Shown here piece after piece: positions 1 through 5,764 of a DNA stretch of 13,211 nucleotides (position 1 is its first letter; each line of letters opens with the position of its first letter). The stretch comes from Gaoshiqia sp050298035. Lineage in GTDB: Bacteria > Bacteroidota > Bacteroidia > Bacteroidales > Prolixibacteraceae. The translations under genes and the position numbers were made by a program. The DNA lies in the NCBI GenBank assembly GCA_050298035.1, contig JBNKTK010000103.1, positions 1-13,211 on the forward strand, in the 5' to 3' direction. The notes under the pieces are model-generated. The model was not told where the DNA came from. It ran no database searches and worked only from the letters and a program-made list of their open reading frames with translations.

Positions 1-123
1 GAAGAAATTTGTTTGAAAGCGACTTTTGATTTGCTACTTGATCCTGGATGTTTGCTACTCGAAATTTCTTTGCGTGAAAATAAATAGGCACATAGAGCAC
101 AATCGGTGTTTCGTATCCAGAAT
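1..123. other. Left-edge segment without an assignable gene
   Basis: An open plus-strand frame runs from base 1 to a TAG at 85-87 (28 codons). It could be the tail of a gene cut by the window edge, but its sequence matches no family I know and is too short to judge. The segment also has a 9-bp inverted repeat (2-10 with 62-70) and a 9-bp direct repeat, tttgctact, at 30-38 and 51-59. I see no terminator for the minus-strand gene that ends at 124. Confidence 0.2.
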
Positions 124-693
124 CTAGCACAACTCTTCGGGTCGATTGAGATTATGGAAAAGACGCGGGTATTTTCTGATCAAGCCGGTGGCATCATAAA
201 AACCAGTATTGATTTCATAAAGCATCTTCTGCATTTTAAAGTCCCCGGCCTGTAGCTTCTGTTCAAGCATTTCTGCCAGCGATTTACGATAGATGCCGGC
301 CAGTGGCTCAATTCCGTCTACATGTTTCGGAATGACAGCATCAAACTCTTCTTTCATCAACAAAAGTTCGGTAAATAATTCAGGTTGTAAAAAGGGCGTA
401 TCGCAACTAACAACAATGTTCCAATCAAATTTAGTTTCACTTAAACTTGCCTGCAGACCCCCCAACGGGCCGCAATCCTGGTACACATCGGCGACCGTTT
501 TCAACCCAAACTGCCCGTACCCAGACTGATTGGTACTGATGATGATTTCGGCACACAAGGGTTTCAGCAAATCAATGGCATATTCCACCAGAAGCTTCCC
601 CTGGAATTCAATCAGCCCTTTATCTGCCCCCATCCGGGAACTTTTCCCTCCGGCCAGAATTATTCCCCCAATGTTGTTTTCCTGCTGTATCAT
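124..693 (-). CDS. mobA: Molybdenum cofactor guanylyltransferase (MobA-like)
   Basis: MobA transfers GMP from GTP to molybdopterin in the cytoplasm, giving the guanine-dinucleotide form of the cofactor used by DMSO-reductase-type enzymes. The 189-residue product has the family's nucleotide-binding signature LAGGKSSRMGADKG at residues 13-26, a DCGPLGGL segment near 73-80, the metal-binding CDTPF around Asp98, and the usual ending NLNRPEEL. Length fits the family (about 190-200). The open frame extends to a TTG at 708, but the ATG at 693 places the glycine-rich loop at the normal distance from the N-terminus, so I prefer it. No other molybdopterin genes are visible, so the gene appears solitary here. 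The fold is shared with other nucleotidyltransferases such as MocA; the DCGPLGG motif and the ending favour MobA. Confidence 0.88.
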   Translation of the reverse strand: MIQQENNIGGIILAGGKSSRMGADKGLIEFQGKLLVEYAIDLLKPLCAEIIISTNQSGYGQFGLKTVADVYQDCGPLGGLQASLSETKFDWNIVVSCDTPFLQPELFTELLLMKEEFDAVIPKHVDGIEPLAGIYRKSLAEMLEQKLQAGDFKMQKMLYEINTGFYDATGLIRKYPRLFHNLNRPEELC

Positions 694-808
694 ATAAAAT
701 AGGCACAAGTTAGTCCGCTAAGTTGAAAAAAATTGAACGACTAAAAAAATATTCCCGTCACCAGTTACCTGCGAAAAAAGCAGCGTCTAAAGTAAAAAAC
801 GGAATATT

Positions 809-907
809 ATGAGGAAAGCAGAAAAAACACAAAATCAGGGAAACCTGATTGCATTTGCAATTGGGGTTATCCTGGCAGCAATATTAATCCTGATCTACTT
901 ACTTTAA
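809..907 (+). CDS. Small single-span membrane peptide, 32 aa
   Basis: An ATG at 809 opens a 32-codon frame ending in TAA at 905-907. The first 12 residues are polar and basic (MRKAEKTQNQGN). Residues 13-32 form an uninterrupted hydrophobic helix rich in Ile, Leu and Ala with no charge, long enough for one membrane span; the positive N-terminus suggests it faces the cytoplasm. There is no lipobox or obvious cleavage site. The frame ends about 30 bases before a strong hairpin terminator at 938-967, which fits a real short transcript. There is no clear Shine-Dalgarno, as is common in Bacteroidota. I do not recognise a family. Chance is possible at this length, but the amphipathic layout and terminator argue for a gene. 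Confidence 0.5.
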   Translation: MRKAEKTQNQGNLIAFAIGVILAAILILIYLL

Positions 908-937
908 TCAGCAGGGAAAGGGAAAGGGTATAAAAAG

Positions 938-967
938 AAAGCCGGCAGAATAACAGTCTCCGGCTTT
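938..967. terminator. Bidirectional intrinsic terminator
   Basis: An 8-bp perfect stem, aaagccgg (938-945) with ccggcttt (960-967), encloses a 14-base loop. T-rich sequence follows on the plus strand, and the A-rich run at 932-940 gives a U tract on the minus strand. It lies between the convergent small plus-strand gene and the minus-strand gene ending at 974, so it can serve both. Confidence 0.75.
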
Positions 968-973
968 TATCAG

Positions 974-1774
974 TTACAATCTGACACAGACAAGAGGGTA
1001 CTGCGGCAATGCCCGGTAAATTGCTTTCGCATCTGCTTCGGAAACAACCAGGCGAATCTCGGGTTTGTAGACAGGTGTTTTAAACCGGATTGTTTCCCGA
1101 AGTTCATCTTTTACGGCATTGATATCCTGCCACAGCCAAAACCGTTGCCCGATCCACCAGTCAGAGCGTGAATAGCGGTCTGTTCCTTCAATCTTTAAAA
1201 CAATGCCATTGTCCAGATTCAACATCCAGTGCACTGCTTCTGTTTTGACAGTATCGGACGGAGTGCCTGGCGGTGTTACTTCTGTCGAATCTTTAGGCGC
1301 TTTCTTTATTACGAGAGGTTCTTTCGGAATTGTTGACATCCCACTGATGGCCTGTGCCTGAACGCCAAACAAATGATGATAGGCTCCGGGACTAAGTTGA
1401 CCAAAAATCCCGTCAATCCCAAAAGCAGTAATCTTTGAGGCCTTCAGCACCACTCCTTTCAGCTCAATCTGCAACAAACTGTCCTTCAAGTTGACAGCCA
1501 TACTAATCGAGTCGGTTTTGGCGATCTGGAAACGGGTTTCGAGCCAGGTTTTTTCTTTGTAAAGCCCGAAGTAAGTCTCCTCAACGTTATCTGCAGGAAT
1601 CCCTGATAACCGGACATCGACCTGACTGTTGATCTCCTCCATCTTCTTCCGGACTGACGTTACAGAAAGAACAGCATATTGAATGGCGATCACCAGTAAC
1701 ACAGAAGGTATCGCAAACTTCAAAAAGTTACGAACCGGATGAGATGGTTTTCTGCTTAGTTTTTGAATGTCCAT
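974..1774 (-). CDS. Membrane-anchored periplasmic protein of unknown function, last gene of the L,D-transpeptidase operon
   Basis: This 266-residue product is unfamiliar to me. A basic N-terminus (RKPSHPVRNFLK) precedes one membrane segment at about residues 20-38, then a helical stretch (about 40-55) and a soluble domain expected in the periplasm. A Pro/Thr/Ser-rich linker lies at about 150-178 and a Trp-rich patch (SDWWIGQRFWLW) at 204-215. The last 30 residues (EIRL...EADAKAIYRALP...) resemble the tail that follows the catalytic Cys in YkuD domains, including the neighbouring enzyme, but no HGC motif is present. I chose the ATG at 1774 because it lies only 4 bases after the stop of the upstream gene; the longer frame up to 1843 would overlap that gene heavily. 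Tight spacing suggests co-translation and a shared role in the cell envelope. Confidence 0.8.
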   Translation of the reverse strand: MDIQKLSRKPSHPVRNFLKFAIPSVLLVIAIQYAVLSVTSVRKKMEEINSQVDVRLSGIPADNVEETYFGLYKEKTWLETRFQIAKTDSISMAVNLKDSLLQIELKGVVLKASKITAFGIDGIFGQLSPGAYHHLFGVQAQAISGMSTIPKEPLVIKKAPKDSTEVTPPGTPSDTVKTEAVHWMLNLDNGIVLKIEGTDRYSRSDWWIGQRFWLWQDINAVKDELRETIRFKTPVYKPEIRLVVSEADAKAIYRALPQYPLVCVRL

Positions 1775-1778
1775 ATTA

Positions 1779-2495
1779 TTAGTAGATAAAGACTTTTGCA
1801 CCAATGGGCAGGGTTTTATATACTGTTTCCAAATCTTCGTCATTCATGCGGATACAGCCATGGGTTACCGGCTGTCCGAGAAAACGCTTATAAAGAGTCC
1901 CGTGAATTAAATAGCCTCCTCCCAGCGAAAGCGCATAGTCACCAAGAACGCCGTATTCGTACCGCGAAGGATCGTTTGCCGGAGGAATGGGCAGGCCTTC
2001 CTCAACAAAAGCCCAGTCGGGTTTGCGCCAAACCGGATCAGTAATTTTTCCTTTTATTGTAAAAACGCCTTTCGGTGTTTCAAAAACGTAGTTCTTTTCG
2101 TCGTTTACTTCCAGCTTTATATAGCTGCCGGTTGAGCACAATCCTTCCCTGATCAATTTCTTGTTCTGATACAAAAAGAAGGTATTGTCCGAAGTATTTA
2201 CAACCAGGTAAACACCGCCCGGGGTCAGGCGGTCAATCTTTTTTTGCAACCGACCGATATCTGCCAGCAATTCTTTTTCAGATGGGGCATTTGATCCTTC
2301 ATCCTGCCCAGCTTTCTCAACCATCCTAAACGCCAGGGGCGAGTTTTTCATCCAGGGGACAACCCGAAACACCCAAACATGAAAAAGAAGGACGGCCACA
2401 ATCAGTATAATCCAGAAATAAACTACCCCAAAACGGTCAGGCTTTTTCCCGGATTCATTCTTTTCGTTTGTCAAATCTGCTTCTTGCCCGTTCAT
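1779..2495 (-). CDS. L,D-transpeptidase, YkuD family, canonical active site
   Basis: YkuD enzymes make 3-3 crosslinks in peptidoglycan or attach proteins to it, acting in the periplasm through a Cys thioester. The 238-residue product has a short cytoplasmic tail, a signal-anchor helix (about residues 23-45), a coiled segment, and a YkuD domain from about residue 95 to the end. The catalytic pattern is complete: IHG with His198, then 13 residues later THGCIRM with His212 and nucleophile Cys214. An upstream TTG at 2510 is also in frame, but the ATG at 2495 is the more conventional start and loses no domain. The gene lies 32 bases after the stop of another YkuD gene and 4 bases before the start of the next one, so all three are likely one operon. 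Whether it crosslinks peptidoglycan or anchors a protein cannot be read from sequence alone. Confidence 0.92.
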   Translation of the reverse strand: MNGQEADLTNEKNESGKKPDRFGVVYFWIILIVAVLLFHVWVFRVVPWMKNSPLAFRMVEKAGQDEGSNAPSEKELLADIGRLQKKIDRLTPGGVYLVVNTSDNTFFLYQNKKLIREGLCSTGSYIKLEVNDEKNYVFETPKGVFTIKGKITDPVWRKPDWAFVEEGLPIPPANDPSRYEYGVLGDYALSLGGGYLIHGTLYKRFLGQPVTHGCIRMNDEDLETVYKTLPIGAKVFIY

Positions 2496-2527
2496 CAAAT
2501 TAACAATCAATTTTTAAACACGATGTT

Positions 2528-3634
2528 CTAATAAATTTCGCTTAATGGTTTCAGCGAACCAACAATAATCACCTGCGTCCCAGGGGCCAGCAAGCGAAAC
2601 AATTCATCCATATCACTGTTTCTGAGAGCCACACAACCATCAGTCCAGTCAACTCCTTTTCCACCAAGCCCATGAATCTCAATCAGTCCCCCAATGTCAG
2701 TCCGTGCCGGTAAGGTGCCGTTTTTCTTCTCGGCAGCAAATCGTTTTCGGTCTTCATCATTCGGATAGTTCAGCAGCAAAGCTTTGTGGAATTTTGTACG
2801 CGCCCCGTCTTTTTTCTGGGTGATTTGGTACACGCCTTCGGGAGTTGCTTTGTCACCTTTCCGGCGTTTATCGCCCATCCAGTTCATGCCCAGTTCCACG
2901 TCGTACTGCCGGATCTGCTTTCCACTCTGATAGACAAAACATTTATGGGCATATTTATCAATCAGCAACACTTTTTTTCCTCCTTTTGAATACCGCACAG
3001 CATTGTTACCCAATTTCTTCCAGTGCTGGTAATTCGAGAACCACGAGTGAAGTATTTTCTCTGCCCGGTCATTTGAGCTTTTTACCAGTTCCGTAGCAGT
3101 CTGAAGATGCGCTTTAGCCTCGTTATACCGGCCACTATCAAAAGCAAATTTTGCTTCATCCAGTTTCATCTTGCCTTTATTGTGGGCACTGATTACCGAA
3201 GCAGGCAACGGCATTTTTTTATAAACGCGCTCGTACAAACCAACTTTCGGCTCAAGATCGGCAATCCCTCTTTTTACAAGAAGATTCGTGTTTTTTGCCT
3301 GACTGACAGATTTCGTCTCTGCTTCATGCGCCTTCAGGATAACCTGCTCGGTGAACCCAACGACCGGATCGTAATCCCGGCTTAAGAAAAACCGTTCGTT
3401 TTGCACGGCCCAGTTCACCATGGCCGAGTCATACAGTTGCTGTGCTTGCCGGTACTCGGTTTTTGCATAAACGTCTGCCCCTGCTTTTTGAGCGCTGTTC
3501 AATGCTTCGCGTGCAAGTTTTAACTCATTCCGGGGTGGTTGGGGAGCTAAGAGAACAAGCACTCCCGCGGTGACAAGCAGAACAACCAACACGCCAACAA
3601 TCAACAAAATCTGCTTTCGTCTTTTCTTACCCAT
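2528..3634 (-). CDS. L,D-transpeptidase-like protein with N-terminal helical domain and variant TDGC active site
   Basis: The product has 368 residues. A Lys/Arg-rich start (MGKKRRK) leads to a membrane anchor at about 8-30, then a helical domain (about 35-200) with the DUF4398-like pattern AREALNSAQKAGADVY and a second A-rich repeat (LDEAKFAFDSGRYNEAKAHL), and finally a YkuD domain (about 220-360). The active site is IEIHG (His321) followed by DWTDGCVAL with nucleophile Cys334; Asp332 replaces the His found in the common SHGC form. This variant recalls the branch that includes E. coli YafK (LdtF/DpaA), which cleaves lipoprotein from peptidoglycan, so hydrolysis is possible as well as transfer. 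The helical domain resembles the neighbouring lipoprotein. The ATG at 3634 lies just 16 bases past a terminator U tract, with no promoter seen between, so expression probably depends on readthrough. Confidence 0.9.
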   Translation of the reverse strand: MGKKRRKQILLIVGVLVVLLVTAGVLVLLAPQPPRNELKLAREALNSAQKAGADVYAKTEYRQAQQLYDSAMVNWAVQNERFFLSRDYDPVVGFTEQVILKAHEAETKSVSQAKNTNLLVKRGIADLEPKVGLYERVYKKMPLPASVISAHNKGKMKLDEAKFAFDSGRYNEAKAHLQTATELVKSSNDRAEKILHSWFSNYQHWKKLGNNAVRYSKGGKKVLLIDKYAHKCFVYQSGKQIRQYDVELGMNWMGDKRRKGDKATPEGVYQITQKKDGARTKFHKALLLNYPNDEDRKRFAAEKKNGTLPARTDIGGLIEIHGLGGKGVDWTDGCVALRNSDMDELFRLLAPGTQVIIVGSLKPLSEIY

Positions 3635-3650
3635 CTTTCAGGCACATTAC

Positions 3651-3680
3651 AAAAAATCCCCGGAGAGAGAACTCCGGGGA
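3651..3680 (-). terminator. Strong intrinsic terminator between lipoprotein and L,D-transpeptidase genes
   Basis: A perfect 9-bp GC-rich stem, tccccggag (3657-3665) with ctccgggga (3672-3680), has a 6-base loop. On the minus strand it is followed directly by six U residues (plus-strand A run 3651-3656). It lies 32 bases past the lipoprotein stop and 16 bases before the start codon of the next gene in the same direction, so it should limit transcription of the enzyme genes relative to the lipoprotein. Confidence 0.88.
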
Positions 3681-3712
3681 GATCATTTTTGGTTATAGCT
3701 TATGTATGTATC

Positions 3713-4315
3713 TTATCTTTTTTTGCTTTTAGCATACTTTGCAATCACTTCACTCAATTCGGTGTTAATTGCAACAGCTTTTTCATTGGCAGCTTTCACT
3801 TTATCCAAAGCAGGGATCAAGTTATCTTCACCAACCAATGTGTCAACTTCAACTAAAGAAGACTCGATCAAGCTAATATCGCTTTTGATGGCTTCGAGGG
3901 CAGCAGCACCTTCTTTGCCTTTAGGGGCTTGAGCCACCAATTCGTTGTTTTGAGCAACAAGAGCAGCTACTTCAGCCTTCAGGCTTTCGATTTCTTGTTT
4001 CACTTCTTCTTTACGGACTTCAGCTTTTGTTTTAGTTTCACCAGCCATTGTCGTTACAACAGCCAATTGTTCTTGCACTTTGCTGAAATTTTTGAAAAGT
4101 TTTGCATTTTGTGCTTCAACGTTTTCATTAACAGCTCTCATTGAATCCTGAAGAGCAGCAAAGTCTTCAGCAACATAAACATCTGCACCTACAGCTTTAG
4201 CGGCTTCAATAGCTGCATTTGCTGCATCAATTTCAGCTTGAGGAACTTTTCCACAGCTACTAAACAAGACAGCAATCATTAAAGCTGTCACTACAAGCAT
4301 CAAACTTTTTTTCAT
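3713..4315 (-). CDS. Helical, coiled-coil-rich lipoprotein with Lys/Arg tail, envelope-tether candidate
   Basis: The 200-residue precursor has a clear lipoprotein signal peptide with lipobox LFSSC, so Cys21 should be lipidated. The residues after it (CGKVPQ) lack the acidic surface-export signal, so a periplasm-facing outer-membrane location is likely. The mature chain is almost wholly helical and rich in Ala, Glu, Lys and Val with heptad-like spacing (strongest about 95-130 and 135-195). Residues 27-80 (AANAAIEAAKAVGADVY and what follows) match the N-terminal domain of the L,D-transpeptidase encoded next. The C-terminus is KYAKSKKR, a free basic tail that could offer Lys side chains for attachment to peptidoglycan. 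The DUF4398 domain is the nearest family I can suggest. It begins the minus-strand cluster and has its own terminator, which implies high expression. Tethering is inference, not shown. Confidence 0.88.
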   Translation of the reverse strand: MKKSLMLVVTALMIAVLFSSCGKVPQAEIDAANAAIEAAKAVGADVYVAEDFAALQDSMRAVNENVEAQNAKLFKNFSKVQEQLAVVTTMAGETKTKAEVRKEEVKQEIESLKAEVAALVAQNNELVAQAPKGKEGAAALEAIKSDISLIESSLVEVDTLVGEDNLIPALDKVKAANEKAVAINTELSEVIAKYAKSKKR

Positions 4316-4490
4316 CTTAACCTAGTAAAATTTGTTTTTTTGTTTTTGATCAAATTCCAATGCCAATGATTATTTTCGTTTTTGTGATTTCTATCATGGT
4401 TGAAATTCTCAATTTAGACGGTGGAATAGTTTGAAGTAACGCGGGAACGAAAAAAAATTATTCTTCCCATGAAATTTGCAGCACAAAAAA
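4316..4490. promoter_or_regulatory. Divergent promoter region between lipoprotein and ECF sigma genes
   Basis: This 175-base AT-rich gap must hold promoters for both flanking genes. I found no good TAnnTTTG box on either strand; TAGTTTG (4427-4433) is one base short. A ggaac at 4444-4448, inside gcgggaacg, resembles the -35 element used by many ECF sigma factors and lies 42 bases before the sigma start codon, a suitable distance for self-regulation. No -10 element could be fixed. Confidence 0.35.
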
Positions 4491-5069
4491 ATGGACATGC
4501 AGCCTAAAAACCTGAAAGACGCCAGCGACGAAGAGCTTATTCGATTGATTACAAAGGAGAATAGAACAGAGCTGTTTGAATTGCTGTACAAGCGTTATTA
4601 CCTGAAAGTGGTGGATAAATGCTTTAGCTTTATCAAAGACCGCAACCAGGCTGAGGACTTTGCGAATGACATTCTATCGAAAGCCTACGAAAAACTGCCC
4701 GGATTTAAGGGGAATTCGTCTTTTTCGTCGTGGCTGTATGCCATAACCTACAATTATTCAATTGACTACCTTCGGTTAAAAAAGAAATTACACTACCCGG
4801 ACTGGAACAGTCAAAACGAGATACCCGATATTATTGATGAATCGGAAACTGAGCTCCCGGATTTGAGCTATGACAACCTGATGAAAATACTTGAAATGAT
4901 CCACCCCGAAGAAAAAGTGTTGCTGCTGATGAAGTACCAGGACAACCTTTCGGGAAAACAAATTGCCCAAACATTGCGGATTAGCGAGGATGCTGTAAAA
5001 ATGCGCCTTAAGCGGGCACGTACCAGGGTCGTTTACCTCTTTAACAAACTTTATCAAAAAGAGTTATAA
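4491..5069 (+). CDS. ECF-type RNA polymerase sigma factor
   Basis: The 192-residue product has the two helical domains of ECF sigma factors. Region 2 covers about residues 18-95, with the segment IKDRNQAEDFANDILSKAYE for core and -10 binding and the typical SFSSWLYAITYNYSIDYLR. Region 4 covers about 130-185, with a helix-turn-helix LSGKQIAQTLRISEDAVKMR for -35 recognition. The acidic linker between them (DIIDESETELPD) is usual. Another frame start, TTG at 4476, adds only five residues; the ATG at 4491 is preferred, with a second ATG at 4497. No membrane anti-sigma gene follows. Instead the next gene encodes a cytosolic PepSY-like protein 67 bases downstream. The regulon is unknown; the divergent lipoprotein gene is an obvious candidate target. 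Confidence 0.92.
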   Translation: MDMQPKNLKDASDEELIRLITKENRTELFELLYKRYYLKVVDKCFSFIKDRNQAEDFANDILSKAYEKLPGFKGNSSFSSWLYAITYNYSIDYLRLKKKLHYPDWNSQNEIPDIIDESETELPDLSYDNLMKILEMIHPEEKVLLLMKYQDNLSGKQIAQTLRISEDAVKMRLKRARTRVVYLFNKLYQKEL

Positions 5070-5136
5070 CAATTGAGGTTACTATTTTAATCTTCAACGT
5101 CAACATGAAAAACAATAAAGACAGAAAAACAGAAAT

Positions 5137-5544
5137 ATGGACATGAAATCTTTCTTCAATAAAATACTTAGCGGGAACACTAATACTGTAACACCTACCG
5201 CTGTTATCGATTCCTTTAACAAGGAATTTGACAACCCAATTAACCCGGAATGGACAAAAACCGGCGACCAGTACGAGGCCGTTTTCTATACGGACGAACT
5301 GGAGCATATTGTCAGGTACAAAGCCAACGGGGAACGAATCAGTTTAAAAACCAATTTACCACTGGAATCTGTTCCTGTCCCGATCAGGAGTGCGGCCCTC
5401 AACCATGGCGAGTTGATGAATGCGATTGAAATTATCACGACAAATACCTGCAAATACGAACTAATTGTCAGGGATAAAGAATTGAAAAGATATTTTATGC
5501 TTGTGAGTTCTGCAGGCGAAGTAATTGAGAAAGAAAAACTTTAG
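5137..5544 (+). CDS. PepSY-like (DUF2874-type) small protein, probably cytosolic
   Basis: The 135-residue product shows the Bacteroidota PepSY-like pattern: FNKEFDNPINPEWTKTGDQYEAVF at about residues 27-50, then YKANGERISLKTNLPLESVP, and a second half-repeat ending YFMLVSSAGEVIEK. Proteins of this group are mostly periplasmic, but this one starts MDMKSFFNKILSG without a signal peptide or membrane segment, so it should stay in the cytosol. It follows an ECF sigma gene in the same direction with a 67-base gap and no terminator between, so the two are probably co-transcribed. It may modulate the sigma factor in place of an anti-sigma, or be a product it controls; sequence alone does not decide. 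A 13-codon frame at 5105-5146 overlaps its start and is probably chance. Confidence 0.75.
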   Translation: MDMKSFFNKILSGNTNTVTPTAVIDSFNKEFDNPINPEWTKTGDQYEAVFYTDELEHIVRYKANGERISLKTNLPLESVPVPIRSAALNHGELMNAIEIITTNTCKYELIVRDKELKRYFMLVSSAGEVIEKEKL

Positions 5545-5584
5545 AATTGCAATAAAAAAATTGCACACGATCTTCAAAAAATGC

Positions 5585-5616
5585 TTGGAGTGGTTTCAAA
5601 TAAAATGCTATATTTG
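5585..5616 (+). promoter_or_regulatory. Bacteroidota-type promoter for tRNA-His
   Basis: The -7 box TATATTTG (5609-5616) fits the phylum consensus TAnnTTTG exactly. A TTGG at 5585-5588 stands in for the -33 TTTG box with a 20-base spacer, within the known 19-21 range. Transcription should start near 5622, about 10 bases before the tRNA. Confidence 0.7.
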
Positions 5617-5633
5617 CACCCGCAAGCAAAACG

Positions 5634-5707
<74 letters not shown>

Positions 5708-5715
5708 CTAAAAAC

Positions 5716-5745
5716 AAAAAGGACGTCATTTCTGGCGTCCTTTTT
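5716..5745. terminator. Bidirectional terminator after tRNA-His
   Basis: The stem aaaaaggacg (5716-5725) pairs with cgtccttttt (5736-5745). It extends inward by three more pairs, one of them G-T, to a tttc tetraloop, giving 13 pairs, and it is followed by more T. It ends the tRNA transcript on the plus strand. With the A run at 5711-5720 it also works for the minus-strand gene ending at 5765. Confidence 0.85.
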
Positions 5746-5764
5746 TATTTTATGCAGTTACTTC

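Noticed and set aside
30..59. Direct repeat tttgctact twice at the left edge, as a possible repeat array
   Set aside because: Only two 9-base copies are visible, with a 21-base period and no third copy, so it cannot be told from chance at the window edge.
1775..1843. Longer N-terminus for the unknown protein (start at 1843)
   Set aside because: It would overlap the end of the upstream transpeptidase gene by about 65 bases and adds residues with no family character. The ATG at 1774 fits tight operon spacing and a normal membrane-anchor N-terminus.
5105..5146. Thirteen-codon frame overlapping the start of the PepSY-like gene
   Set aside because: It is very short, Lys/Asn-rich and in a different frame. 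No coding signal separates it from chance, and a frameshift of the main gene is not needed since that gene has its own complete N-terminus.
5548..5565. Inverted repeat tgcaat-aaaaaa-attgca just after the PepSY-like gene
   Set aside because: The stem has only six mostly A/T pairs and no T run follows, so it is too weak to call a terminator. Transcription may continue into the tRNA.
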